From positions 15,540 through 79,539 of the forward strand of contig DASXFC010000012.1 in assembly GCA_036489775.1 (NCBI GenBank): 64,000 nt of DNA, written 5' to 3'. A program made the translations under genes and the position numbers. This document shows, in pieces, positions 51,752 to 60,513 of this stretch. Under the pieces are notes generated by a model, which saw only the letters and a program-made list of their open reading frames with translations, did not search any database and was not told the origin of the DNA. How positions within the stretch are numbered: position 1 is the first letter of the stretch; each line of letters begins with the position of its first letter. The DNA comes from Bog-473 sp036489775 (GTDB lineage: Bacteria > Actinomycetota > Acidimicrobiia > Acidimicrobiales > RAAP-2).

Positions 51752-52501
51752 GTGGCCACAAGGCAATCAGGGGGTGGGCGCACGGCCAGCGCGTCCAGCT
51801 CGAGCAGGGCGAAAAGTGGCCGGAGCACCAAGGCGGTGGTGGCCAAGGCCGCCCCGGCCCGGTCGGCCCGCGGCACCAAGGCGACCTCGGTGGATAGCGC
51901 CAACGGCCACGACGTCCTCGAGATGCCCGGCCAACTCGGGCAGGTCATCGCCAACCATGTCCGGAGCCGCCGGCTCGAGATCGGCCTCAACGTCGGCCAG
52001 CTGGCCGAGCGCACCGGGATCTCCAAGGGGATGCTGTCCAAGATCGAGAACGCGCAGACCTCTCCGAGCCTTTCCACGTTGGAGCGCCTGGCCGCGGCAC
52101 TCGACATGCCGGTGACGTCTCTGTTCCGTGGCCTGGCCGAAGAACGTGACGCCGTGTTCGTCAAGGCCGGCAGCGGGCCGGAGATCGTGCGCAAGGGCAC
52201 CCGAGCCGGACACACCTACGAACTGCTGGGCAGCCTGCGCGGACCGTTCAAGCGCGTCGAACCCCTGCTGGTCTCTCTCGATGAGAGCAGTGAGGTCTTT
52301 CCCCTCTTTCAACACGCCGGTATCGAGGTTCTCTACATGCTCTCCGGCGTCATGGAGTACAGCTACGGGCGGGAGCGCTACAAGATGGAACGGGGTGACA
52401 CCTTGCAGTTCGAAGGTGACATCCCCCACGGTCCCACCCAGCTGATCAAGACACCCATCCGCTTTCTCTCGATCACCATCTACAACGGCGACCGCAACTG
52501 A
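51752..52501 (+). CDS. XRE-family regulator with cupin sensor domain
   Basis: This encodes 249 residues from a GTG at 51752. A Ser/Ala/Lys-rich tail (1-55) precedes a helix-turn-helix (RSRRLEIGLNVGQLAERTGISKGMLSKIENAQTSPSLSTLERLAAAL). The C-terminal half is a cupin (HAGIEVLYMLSGVMEYSYGRERYKMERGDTLQFEGDIPHGP) with a PHGP turn and histidines suited to metal or ligand binding. XRE-cupin proteins commonly control amine, taurine and amino-acid use. It is the last gene of the arm and the likely reader of the GTTTCC sites. Confidence 0.87.
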   Translation: MATRQSGGGRTASASSSSRAKSGRSTKAVVAKAAPARSARGTKATSVDSANGHDVLEMPGQLGQVIANHVRSRRLEIGLNVGQLAERTGISKGMLSKIENAQTSPSLSTLERLAAALDMPVTSLFRGLAEERDAVFVKAGSGPEIVRKGTRAGHTYELLGSLRGPFKRVEPLLVSLDESSEVFPLFQHAGIEVLYMLSGVMEYSYGRERYKMERGDTLQFEGDIPHGPTQLIKTPIRFLSITIYNGDRN

Positions 52502-52525
52502 TCAGAGGCCGGACCGCTCCTTGGT

Positions 52526-53014
52526 TCAGCGAGTCAGGCTCGGCTCCTTCACCAGCTGGTCGACCAGCTCGGACACCCGCACCGTGCCACCGAGGGAGAG
52601 CGGGGCCGGCGCGGTCAGCACGGGCAATCCGGTGCGGGCCGTGATCCGCTCGCGCATGTTGGTCCCACGGAGCAGGCGGACCCGGCGGCGCCGGGTCGAA
52701 CCGACCACGATGACGTCGGCCTGCCACTCGTGGGCGGCCTCGACGATGCGCCACTCGACCGTGAAGCAATTGGCCAGGTAGTGGATGCCGTCGGCCTCGA
52801 TGCCGGCGGAGCGCAGGCTGGCCACCGAATCGTCGACCACGGCCATGGCCTCCCGCTCGGTCTCGATCGCGAAGCCCCGCCCCCCGACCAGGAGCTCGTT
52901 GACGTGGACGACCCGGACGGCGGCGCCGGCCTGACCAGCCAGGGCCGTGGCGAACGAAACGGCGGCCTCGGTGGAGGGCGTGCCGTCAACTGCCAGCAGG
53001 ATCCGATTGAACAT
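52526..53014 (-). CDS. Universal stress protein (UspA family)
   Basis: This encodes 162 residues from the ATG at 53014 with GGAGGTGAG upstream. NRILLAVDGTPSTEAAVSFATALA and HEWQADVIVVGSTRRRRVRLLRGTNMRERITARTGLPVLTAP follow the Usp fold; the ATP loop G-x2-R-x9-S pattern is close but not exact. Its promoter region carries two GTTTCC boxes, suggesting co-control with the amine cluster. It converges on the XRE-cupin gene. Confidence 0.85.
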   Translation of the reverse strand: MFNRILLAVDGTPSTEAAVSFATALAGQAGAAVRVVHVNELLVGGRGFAIETEREAMAVVDDSVASLRSAGIEADGIHYLANCFTVEWRIVEAAHEWQADVIVVGSTRRRRVRLLRGTNMRERITARTGLPVLTAPAPLSLGGTVRVSELVDQLVKEPSLTR

Positions 53015-53059
53015 CTCGGTCTCACCTCCGCCTCGCTGATGCGGGGCTTCAAAAGAATT

Positions 53060-53112
53060 GTTTCCAACAGGTTAACAAGAATCTGGCCCCATGAATCATT
53101 GTTTCCTGTCAA
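53060..53112. promoter_or_regulatory. Two GTTTCC boxes between Usp and sulfatase genes
   Basis: GTTTCC occurs at 53060-53065 and 53101-53106, 41 bases apart (about four helical turns), in an AT-rich divergent region. The second lies in TTGTTTCCTGTCAA, the inverse of the 46794 element with one or two changes. Probable binding sites of one regulator; no clean -10 was found. Confidence 0.5.
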
Positions 53113-53188
53113 TAAACCGTGAACGGGGCTCCCCCAGGCCCCGACCCCCGGGACCTGGTTGAACCGGGCGACGGCCAGGTGCTATTCC

Positions 53189-55489
53189 ATGACCATCATG
53201 GAGTTCGGGGGGCGCATCGGTCGCGACTGGCGGGATTCCGAACCCTGGTGGCCCCCCGAGCCGACCCCGCCCGAGGGCGCGCCCAACGTCCTGCTCATCG
53301 TGCTGGACGACGTCGGCTTCGCCCAGCTCGGCTGCTACGGCTCCGACATCGAGACTCCCGTCTTCGACCGGTTGGCCGCCGGTGGCGTCCGCCTCTCCAA
53401 CTTCCACACCACCGCCCTGTGCTCCCCCACCCGGGCCTGCCTGCTGACCGGGCGCAACCATCACCGCAACGGCCTGGGGCGGGTGGCCGACCTGGCGCTG
53501 GGATACCCGGGCTACTGGGGCAAACCGCCCATCGAGAACGGGTTCCTTTCCGAGATCCTGCGCAACCGCGGCTACGCCACCTTCGCCGTCGGCAAGTGGC
53601 ACTTGTCCCCCGAGACCGAGACCAACACCGGTGGGTCCCGGTCCACCTGGCCGCTCAGCCGCGGTTTCGACCGCTGGTACGGCTTCCACGGCGGCGAGAC
53701 CCACCAGTTCGTGCCGGCCCTGTACCACGACAACCACTCGACCCGGCCGCCCAAGGAGGTCGACCAGGGCTACCACCTGACCACCGATCTGGTCGACCGT
53801 GGCATCGAGTTCCTGGGCGACCTCCACGCCGTCGGGCCCGAACAGCCCTTCTTCCTCTACTTCGCCACCGGCGCCTGCCACTCCCCCCACCAAGCCCCGA
53901 CGGAGTGGATCGATCGCTACCGGGGCCGCTTCGACGACGGTTGGGATGCCCTGCGCCAGCGCGTCCACGCCCGCCAGCTCGAGACCGGCGTGATCCCGCC
54001 CGGCACCGTGCTGTCACCTCGGCCTCACTGGGTGCCGGCCTGGGAGACGCTCGGTTGGGAGGAGCGCCAGCTGGCCGCCCGCTTCATGGAGTGCTTCGCC
54101 GGCTTCCTCGGCCACACCGATGCCCAGATCGGCCGCCTGCTCGACTTCATCGGCCATCAGGGCAAGCTCGACAACACGGTGGTGGTGGCGGTCTCGGACA
54201 ACGGAGCCAGCGCCGAGGGCGGCGCCCAGGGCTCCATCAACGACATCCGGCTCCAGAACCTCGATCCGGCCGGACTGGCGGAGATGCACGACCGCATCGA
54301 TGAGATCGGTGGCCCGACCACCCACAACAACTACCCGTGGGGCTGGACCATGGCCGGCAACACACCCTTCAAGCGCTGGAAGCGCGAGGTCCACGAGGGC
54401 GGGGTGGCCGATCCCTGCATCGTGCACTGGCCCGGCGGCGGGGTCGAGCAGGGCGGCATCCGCCACCAGTTCGCCCACGCCATCGATGTACTCCCCACCA
54501 TTTTGCAGCTGACCAGGGTGGAGGCGCCCGACACCATCGGCTACGTCCCCCAGTCGCGACTCGACGGCATCAGTTTCGGCTACCTGCTGGGCGATGGTGG
54601 GGACGACGCGCCCGGGCAGCACGTGACGCAGCACTTCGAGATGTTGGGCAGCCGCGCCATCTACCACGACGGGTGGAAGGCGGTGACCTTCCATCCGGTC
54701 GGACCGATCTACGACGACGGGCTGAACCCCAACGCGCCCTTCGAGGACGACGTCTGGGAGCTCTACCGGGTGGCCGAGGACGCCTCCGAGACGCGTGACG
54801 TGGCCGACGAACATCCCGAGGTGCTGGCCGACCTGATCGCGCGCTGGTGGGTCGAGGCGGAGGACAACGACGTGCTACCCCTCGACAACCGGCCGCTGTG
54901 GGCGCTGCTGCACCCCAAGCCCGACGCTCGCACCGAGCGCGAGCGCTTCGAGTACCTCCCCTTCGGTGCCCAGGTGCCTGAACCGGTGGCGGTCAACGTG
55001 CGCAACCGGTCGCACGCCATCTTGGTCGACCTCACTGTCCCCGATGGCGTGGTCCCCGAAGGAGTGCTGCTGGCACTCGGCTCGGTCCTCGGGGGCTGGT
55101 CCCTGCATCTGCTCGATGGGCGTCTGCGCTACATCCACAACCTCTACGGCAAGGAGCGCCACACCCTGTGGGCACCCGATCCGCTCGGACCGGGACGCCA
55201 CGCCGTCGAGTACGAGTTCACCAAGGACGACGGCCTCGGTGGCCAGGGCGTCTTGCGCGTCGACGGTGTCGTGGTGGTCGAAGGACCGATCGGTCGCTTC
55301 ACCCCGAGCGCATTCACCGGCGTGGGCGTGGGGCTGACCTGTGGCTACGAATGGGGACCCGCCGTCGGCTTTGACTACGTGGCACCGTTCCGCACCAACT
55401 GCACCATCGAACGGGCCGTGGTCGAGACACGCGGTCCGGTCGTGCGCGACCCGATCGCCGAGATCGAAAAGATCCTCTCTGAGCAGTAA
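53189..55489 (+). CDS. Sulfatase (formylglycine-dependent arylsulfatase family)
   Basis: This encodes 766 residues from the ATG at 53189; ATG 53198 and an upstream TTG are alternatives. LLIVLDDVG gives the metal-binding Asp pair (residues 40-41) and CSPTR at 78-82 is the C-x-P-x-R site whose Cys becomes formylglycine, extended by ACLLTGR. GKWHL and SDNGAS supply further conserved active-site residues. A C-terminal region (from about 620) looks like a beta-sandwich. No signal peptide is present, so it acts in the cytoplasm or is exported otherwise. It hydrolyses sulfate esters; the substrate is not evident. Confidence 0.9.
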   Translation: MTIMEFGGRIGRDWRDSEPWWPPEPTPPEGAPNVLLIVLDDVGFAQLGCYGSDIETPVFDRLAAGGVRLSNFHTTALCSPTRACLLTGRNHHRNGLGRVADLALGYPGYWGKPPIENGFLSEILRNRGYATFAVGKWHLSPETETNTGGSRSTWPLSRGFDRWYGFHGGETHQFVPALYHDNHSTRPPKEVDQGYHLTTDLVDRGIEFLGDLHAVGPEQPFFLYFATGACHSPHQAPTEWIDRYRGRFDDGWDALRQRVHARQLETGVIPPGTVLSPRPHWVPAWETLGWEERQLAARFMECFAGFLGHTDAQIGRLLDFIGHQGKLDNTVVVAVSDNGASAEGGAQGSINDIRLQNLDPAGLAEMHDRIDEIGGPTTHNNYPWGWTMAGNTPFKRWKREVHEGGVADPCIVHWPGGGVEQGGIRHQFAHAIDVLPTILQLTRVEAPDTIGYVPQSRLDGISFGYLLGDGGDDAPGQHVTQHFEMLGSRAIYHDGWKAVTFHPVGPIYDDGLNPNAPFEDDVWELYRVAEDASETRDVADEHPEVLADLIARWWVEAEDNDVLPLDNRPLWALLHPKPDARTERERFEYLPFGAQVPEPVAVNVRNRSHAILVDLTVPDGVVPEGVLLALGSVLGGWSLHLLDGRLRYIHNLYGKERHTLWAPDPLGPGRHAVEYEFTKDDGLGGQGVLRVDGVVVVEGPIGRFTPSAFTGVGVGLTCGYEWGPAVGFDYVAPFRTNCTIERAVVETRGPVVRDPIAEIEKILSEQ

Positions 55490-55503
55490 ACCGCACTCCG
55501 GGG

Positions 55504-55521
55504 GATGGGGCTAGCCCCATC
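55504..55521 (+). terminator. Hairpin after the sulfatase gene
   Basis: GATGGGGC and GCCCCATC form an 8-bp inverted repeat with TA at its centre, 15 bases past the sulfatase stop. No T-run follows, so termination by this hairpin is probable but not certain. Confidence 0.6.
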
Positions 55522-55578
55522 TAGAGACGCCCGTCAGCGGCATGTACTTGGCCGGCTTTGATCCGTACCGTGCAAGGC

Positions 55579-56505
55579 ATGATCGAAGCGCACGGATTAA
55601 CCAAGCGGTATGGCGACGCACTCGCCGTCAACAGCCTGAGCTTCACCGTCACCCCCGGGGTCGTCACCGGCTTCCTCGGACCGAACGGTTCGGGCAAGTC
55701 GACCACCATGCGGATGGTGATGGGTCTCGACAACCCATCGGCCGGCTCAGCCCTGGTGAACGGCGCGCCCTATGCCGAGCTCAAGTGGCCCTTGCGTGAG
55801 GTGGGCGCCCTACTCGATGCCCGGGCCTTCCACCCCGGCCGCTCCGCCGCCCAGCATCTCCGCTTCCTGGCCGACAGCAATGACATCCCCCGGAGCCGCG
55901 TCGACGAGGTGCTCGATGTCGTCGGGCTCACCTCGGTGGCCGGCCAGCGCACCAAGAAGTACTCGCTCGGTATGGGCCAGCGCCTCGGCATCGCCACTGC
56001 GCTGCTCGGTGACCCCGGCGTGCTGCTCTTCGACGAGCCGGTCAACGGGCTCGACCCCGAGGGCATCCGGTGGGTGCGCTACCTGTTGCGCGACCTGGCC
56101 GCCGAAGGCCGCACCGTCTTCGTCTCCAGCCACCTCATCAACGAAATGGCGCTGACCGCCGAGCGGTTGGTGGTGATTGGGCGCGGCCACCTGATCGCCG
56201 AGACCAGCGTGCAGGAGTTCACGGCACGGACCACCGGCAACAACGTCCGGGTGGTGACGCCCATGACCGAGAGCTTCGTCAACGCCCTGCACGAGGCCGG
56301 AGCCACCACATCGGTCGGTGACGACGGGGCCATCACGTCGACCGGGCTCACCGCGGCACAGATCGGTGATCTGGCCGCCGACCGCATCTTGACCGTGCAC
56401 GAACTGACGCCGGTCGTGGCCACCCTCGAGGAGGCCTTCATGGAGCTCACACATGACGCCATCGAATACGAGGCGACGCCCTACCAGCACGCTGCTCACG
56501 CGTAA
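55579..56505 (+). CDS. ABC exporter ATP-binding protein
   Basis: This encodes 308 residues from the ATG at 55579. Walker A GPNGSGKST, signature SLGMGQR, Walker B VLLFDEPVNGLDP and the switch His in SSHLINEM are intact. The family pairs with short membrane proteins to export antibiotics, bacteriocins or lipids. A TACCGT box 7 bases before the ATG hints at a leaderless message. It starts a five-gene run with a permease and a two-component system. Confidence 0.88.
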   Translation: MIEAHGLTKRYGDALAVNSLSFTVTPGVVTGFLGPNGSGKSTTMRMVMGLDNPSAGSALVNGAPYAELKWPLREVGALLDARAFHPGRSAAQHLRFLADSNDIPRSRVDEVLDVVGLTSVAGQRTKKYSLGMGQRLGIATALLGDPGVLLFDEPVNGLDPEGIRWVRYLLRDLAAEGRTVFVSSHLINEMALTAERLVVIGRGHLIAETSVQEFTARTTGNNVRVVTPMTESFVNALHEAGATTSVGDDGAITSTGLTAAQIGDLAADRILTVHELTPVVATLEEAFMELTHDAIEYEATPYQHAAHA

Positions 56506-56521
56506 CGAAAGGACACTGATC

Positions 56522-57313
56522 ATGACCAGCATCATCACTCTCAATCCCATTGCGCCCTCGCAGCGCATGCGAAACACCATTCGCTCCGAGGTGGACAAGC
56601 TGCGCTCGGTACGCTCCACCGCCTGGACCATCGCCGTCACGCTGATCGGCGCTCTAGCCATCACCGCCATCTCGGCGGAACACATCGCGAGCCAGCACCA
56701 CCCATTCTTTCAATTCGATTCGACCAACATGGCCCTCAACGGCGCCGCCATTGCCTCCCTGGCTCTCGGCGTGCTGGGCATCCTGGCCATCAGCGGCGAG
56801 TACAGCAGCGGCACCATCCGGGCCTCGCTCTCGGCCACGCCCAACCGGCTGCGCTTCCTCTTGGCCAAGGTCGCGGTCGTTGGTGTGCTCGCGCTGGTGG
56901 TGTCCGAAGTGCTGACCTTCAGCTGCTTCTTTCTGGGCATGGACATCATCAAGGGCAGCAGGGTCCACACCGCATCGTTAGGTCAACCAGGGGTGCTGCG
57001 GGCCGTCGTCCTCACCGGCGCCTTCCTGGCCGTACTGGCCGTTTTCGCCGTGGGTATCGGGCTCATCATCCGGCACACAGCCGGCGCCCTCGCCACCTTC
57101 GTCGGGGTGACCCTCCTCCTGCCCGTCCTGCTCAACCAACTGGGCGCCAGTGTCACCCGGTTCTCGCCCGAGCTCATGCTGGGCAACTCGGTCTCGGCCG
57201 TGAATGTCCAGTCCAACTTCCTCTCGCCGACCGGGAGCTTCATCCTGATGTGCGGCTACGCCGCGGTTACCCTCGTGATCGGGGCAACCCTGCTCAATAG
57301 ACGGGACGCATGA
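56522..57313 (+). CDS. ABC exporter membrane protein
   Basis: This encodes 263 residues from the ATG at 56522 with AAAGGA upstream. Six hydrophobic segments are visible with the ABC-2 type pattern (VDKLRSVRSTAWTIAVTLIG, ISGEYSSGTIRASLSATPNRLRFLLAK). This EYSSGTIR segment is the coupling region seen in many two-gene exporters. It should assemble with the ATPase encoded 16 bases upstream. Confidence 0.87.
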   Translation: MTSIITLNPIAPSQRMRNTIRSEVDKLRSVRSTAWTIAVTLIGALAITAISAEHIASQHHPFFQFDSTNMALNGAAIASLALGVLGILAISGEYSSGTIRASLSATPNRLRFLLAKVAVVGVLALVVSEVLTFSCFFLGMDIIKGSRVHTASLGQPGVLRAVVLTGAFLAVLAVFAVGIGLIIRHTAGALATFVGVTLLLPVLLNQLGASVTRFSPELMLGNSVSAVNVQSNFLSPTGSFILMCGYAAVTLVIGATLLNRRDA

Positions 57314-58701
57314 TGCCGGCCGGGCACGACGACAACGACGTTCATTTCCACCTCTGGGGCGAGAAGTTGGTGATCTCCATGCCCCAGGAGCGGGCAGAAC
57401 GGGCGAAGTACCTGATCCGGCTGATCCTGAGGGAGCCCTTCACCAAGCGTCCGTACAAAGAGCTGGCCTTCATAATGGTCGGCTCCGCGCTTGCCGGGGT
57501 GGCCGTCTGGTTGACCGTGGCCCTGCTGGGTATCGGCACCGTCCTTCTCGTGACGTTCATCGGCCTAGCCGTCATCGGTCTGGCCGTTCGAGCGGCCCGA
57601 GGTTTCGGGGGTTGGCAGCGGGGCCTGGCTCGGTCGCTCCTCAACGAACAGATCGAGAATCCCGCTGCCTTCACCCACCGACCCGGTTTCTTCGGCTGGC
57701 TCCAGATGGCCATGCGGGACCGGACCGGATGGCGCGCCTTCGCCTACTTCCTGTTGAAAATCCCCTTTTCCATCTTCGCCATCTACGCCGCGGCCAGCCT
57801 GTGGTGGGACGCTTTCGTCTGCATCACACGCCCCCTCCTCTTCAATGGGGGCGGCTCGCCCATCGGTGGTCTGATCCCCAACATCTTCTTTGCCGGCCAC
57901 TCCTTGCAGACTGGTGGATTCCTGCGCGGCGTCGGCGTCTTCGTGCTCGGCATCGTCTTCTTCTTCGCCGCCCCTTGGCCGATACGCGGCCTCGTCTACA
58001 TCGACCGCCTGATGATGCAGACCATGCTCTCGCCCGACTCAGTGGCCCAGCGCATGCGCAGCCTCGAGCAGGCCCGGACCCAGACAGTCGATTCGGCCGC
58101 CGCCACCCTGCGCCGCATCGAGCGGGACCTGCACGACGGGACCCAGGCCCAGCTGGTCGCGCTCGCCATGCAGCTCGGGATGGCCAAGGAGAAACTCGAG
58201 ACCAGTGACGACGTGGACCTGGACCGGGTGCGCCAATTGGTGGACGCCGCCCACCAAGGGGCCAAGGAAGCCATCGTCGAGCTGCGTGATCTGGCCCGCG
58301 GTATTCACCCGCCTGCTCTCGATATCGGCCTGGAGGGCGCGTTGGACACCCTGGCCGCCCGCAGTACCACCCCGACCGAATGCATCATCACGCTGCACGA
58401 CCGACCCACTCCAGCCATCGAGTCCATCGCCTACTTCTGCATAGCTGAGTTGCTGGCCAACGTGGCCCAACACGCTCAGGCCTCCAAAGCCACCATCCAG
58501 GGCACCCAGTTCGGTTCCTGGCTTCGACTGGTGGTGCGCGACGACGGCGTCGGCGGCGCCCTACCCGCCGAACGGGGCACGTCGTCGAGTGGATTAGCCG
58601 GTCTGACCGAGCGGGTGCAGTCGGTCGACGGCCGCCTCTACATTGCGAGCCCGGTTGGCGGTCCGACCGTGGTCACCGTCGACCTGCCTCTCCACGCTTA
58701 A
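57310..58701 (+). CDS. Sensor histidine kinase (HisKA_3 type)
   Basis: This encodes 463 residues, overlapping the permease stop. Four or so membrane helices (about 52-90 and 145-225) form a putative sensor region without a large extracellular loop, as in kinases that watch their own ABC transporter. IERDLHDGTQAQLV carries the phospho-His at about residue 275, and ELLANVAQHAQA with DDGVGG are the ATPase N and G1 boxes. It is paired with the response regulator immediately downstream. Confidence 0.9.
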   Translation: MMPAGHDDNDVHFHLWGEKLVISMPQERAERAKYLIRLILREPFTKRPYKELAFIMVGSALAGVAVWLTVALLGIGTVLLVTFIGLAVIGLAVRAARGFGGWQRGLARSLLNEQIENPAAFTHRPGFFGWLQMAMRDRTGWRAFAYFLLKIPFSIFAIYAAASLWWDAFVCITRPLLFNGGGSPIGGLIPNIFFAGHSLQTGGFLRGVGVFVLGIVFFFAAPWPIRGLVYIDRLMMQTMLSPDSVAQRMRSLEQARTQTVDSAAATLRRIERDLHDGTQAQLVALAMQLGMAKEKLETSDDVDLDRVRQLVDAAHQGAKEAIVELRDLARGIHPPALDIGLEGALDTLAARSTTPTECIITLHDRPTPAIESIAYFCIAELLANVAQHAQASKATIQGTQFGSWLRLVVRDDGVGGALPAERGTSSSGLAGLTERVQSVDGRLYIASPVGGPTVVTVDLPLHA

Positions 58702-59360
58702 TGACCACCAAGCCGCTCCGTGTCGCAATCGCCGAGGATTCGGCCATCCTGCGTGACGGCTTGGTGCAGCTGTTGACCGATCGCGGCTATGAGATCACCG
58801 CTGCCGTGGCTGACGGTGGATCCCTGCGCCAAGCGGTGGACCGCGATTGTCCTGACGTTGTCGTGGTGGACATCAGGATGCCGCCCACCTTCACCGATGA
58901 GGGCCTCCAGGTCGCCCTGGAGCTACGCCGCTCCCACCGGTACCTGGGCGTCCTCATGTTCTCGCAGTACATCGAAACCCGCTACGCCGCCGAACTTTTG
59001 GCCGATGATGCCGCCGGAATCGGCTACTTGCTCAAGGACCGGGTGGCCGATGTGGCTGACTTTGTCGAAGCACTCGAACGCGTGGCCGCTGGCGGCACGG
59101 CCCTCGACCCCGAGGTGGTGACACAGCTCATGGGCGCTTCCCGAAAGACGGACTCACTGTCGGTCCTGAGCGGGCGCGAGCGCGACGTGCTCTCCCTCAT
59201 GGCCGAAGGTCGCTCGAACGCCGCTATCGCCAAATCGCTGGTGGTGTCCGAGGGTGCGGTGGAAAAGCATGTGGCCAACATCTTCACCAAGTTCGACCTG
59301 CCGGTGTCCCAATCGGATCACCGCCGGGTGTTGGCCGTCTTGCGCTTCTTGGAGAGCTAA
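58701..59360 (+). CDS. LuxR/NarL-family response regulator
   Basis: This encodes 219 residues, starting on the last base of the kinase stop. The receiver domain has the acidic pair at 12-13 and the phospho-Asp57 in VVVVDIRMP. The C-terminal GerE helix-turn-helix (LSGRERDVLSLMAEGRSNAAIAKSLVVSEGAVEKHVANIFTKF) binds DNA. It probably controls the upstream ABC exporter in answer to the kinase. Confidence 0.92.
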   Translation: MTTKPLRVAIAEDSAILRDGLVQLLTDRGYEITAAVADGGSLRQAVDRDCPDVVVVDIRMPPTFTDEGLQVALELRRSHRYLGVLMFSQYIETRYAAELLADDAAGIGYLLKDRVADVADFVEALERVAAGGTALDPEVVTQLMGASRKTDSLSVLSGRERDVLSLMAEGRSNAAIAKSLVVSEGAVEKHVANIFTKFDLPVSQSDHRRVLAVLRFLES

Positions 59361-59488
59361 CCCGCCTCGTCCAGCTGAGGACGCCGCGTTGGTTGGTCCT
59401 TCTGCCCGTCGGCCTTGGTCAGAGCCAGGAAGGTGACGAAGCCAGCGATGATGAGGCCACGCGGACAGGTGATGACATTGCCGGCCCG

Positions 59489-59514
59489 GTTTCTGCACGG
59501 CGGTTGCCGGGTAT
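59489..59514 (+). promoter_or_regulatory. SigF/SigB-like promoter
   Basis: GTTT (59489-59492), 16 bases, GGGTAT (59509-59514): an exact match to the known consensus of actinobacterial SigF/SigB promoters. It sits about 70 bases before the ATG of the small acidic protein, which suggests stress induction. Confidence 0.65.
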
Positions 59515-59583
59515 GAACAGGGCTCGCAGCAACCAGGAATGAACAGAACAACGGGCAGATCACGGAAAGGTGGTGACGGCACC

Positions 59584-59802
59584 ATGGGCCAAACCGAACC
59601 GAACGATGCCACTCTCGACGAGGAGCGGGTCGAGGCGAGCAGTGAGCATGATGCCGATCGTCCTCCGACCGAGGATGAGGAGCGCGAAGCAGCTTTGGCC
59701 AAGGAGAGGATTTCAGCGGCTGAGGCTCAAGACGTGGCGGAGCACTACGAGGAAATGACCCGACTCGGCGCCAATGACAAGGGCGAGGGCCGTATCGACT
59801 GA
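59584..59802 (+). CDS. Small acidic protein under a stress-type promoter
   Basis: This encodes 72 residues from the ATG at 59584; an ATG at 59539 would add 15 residues but has a poorly placed ribosome site. More than a third of residues are Asp or Glu. The end (ISAAEAQDVAEHYEEMTRLGANDKGEGRID) is helical. No domain was recognised. The GTTT-N16-GGGTAT promoter upstream is the best clue and points to a stress function. Confidence 0.6.
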   Translation: MGQTEPNDATLDEERVEASSEHDADRPPTEDEEREAALAKERISAAEAQDVAEHYEEMTRLGANDKGEGRID

Positions 59803-59848
59803 CGAAACTCCACTCGCCGCTCAGGACTCCGAGCTGGGTGCGTCTGGC

Positions 59849-60373
59849 TCAGGGTCCAGGGGCTGAATTCTGGAGCGCCAGCGCGACGAACGTCACGGAC
59901 TCGGTTCCATTGCCACCCGGGATCACCAACCCGGCGCCCACTCCTCCGCCGGTTCCTATCGCCGCCAACACCAATGGCGTCACCTGCGTGAACCCGAAGT
60001 TGACTCCATTGACGCAAAATCCTCCACCGCCGCAATCCACGTCGAGTTGTAGACCACCTTGGCCGGTCACCAGGACCGGCAGGGCACTGGTCACACCGGC
60101 TCCCGTCAAATAGAGGTAAGAGGGAAACGTGCCCGACTCAGTGCCCGACTGATCCGGACCGATGTAACCCGTCAGTGTTCCGTTGCATGACCCTTGGCCG
60201 GCGTCAGTCATGGCCACCGCCGGATAAGGCTGGATCGTGAGTTGGCACGTCCCGGTGAATTGGATCGTCACTGGCTGCGTCGCCGATGCCGTTCCACCAG
60301 GTGCCGCCACCGCTAAGCCGAGGGTGAGAACGACAAGCGCCCCACCACTGAAAATCCGCCGGAATCCGCCCAC
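59849..60373 (-). CDS. Secreted protein of unknown function
   Basis: This encodes 174 residues from a GTG at 60373 with AGGAG 9 bases upstream. A clear signal peptide ends at TASA (about residue 31). The mature part is rich in Gly, Thr and Ser with four Cys (C43, C62, and the pair around VDCGGGGFC), probably two disulfides, and beta-rich character. No family was recognised. It is divergent from the MarR gene and shares its palindromic region. Confidence 0.65.
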   Translation of the reverse strand: MGGFRRIFSGGALVVLTLGLAVAAPGGTASATQPVTIQFTGTCQLTIQPYPAVAMTDAGQGSCNGTLTGYIGPDQSGTESGTFPSYLYLTGAGVTSALPVLVTGQGGLQLDVDCGGGGFCVNGVNFGFTQVTPLVLAAIGTGGGVGAGLVIPGGNGTESVTFVALALQNSAPGP

Positions 60374-60480
60374 GCGTTGGTCTCCTATCCCGTCGACCAG
60401 TCGACCCGCCCGGGTCCCCTGACACGGTAGTTGGGGAAACGGCGTCCCTCAATGGCGCAGGCGATTCCGCCGGACCGGAA

Positions 60481-60507
60481 ATAATACCTCTGCGACAGAG
60501 GTATTAT
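60481..60507. promoter_or_regulatory. Perfect 27-bp palindromic operator of the MarR-efflux operon
   Basis: Two 12-base arms, ATAATACCTCTG and CAGAGGTATTAT, flank CGA with no mismatch. The right arm ends in TATTAT, a -10-like hexamer whose transcript would begin at about the ATG of the MarR gene (60514). The left arm gives the same hexamer on the minus strand. Regulator binding would cover the promoter. Confidence 0.8.
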
Positions 60508-60513
60508 GGGGTC

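Noticed and set aside
59357..59563. 68-codon minus-strand frame with a short hydrophobic stretch (GLIIAGFVTFLAL)
   Set aside because: Its start would lie across the plus-strand SigF/SigB-like promoter region and no ribosome site was found; a small membrane protein cannot be excluded but is not supported.
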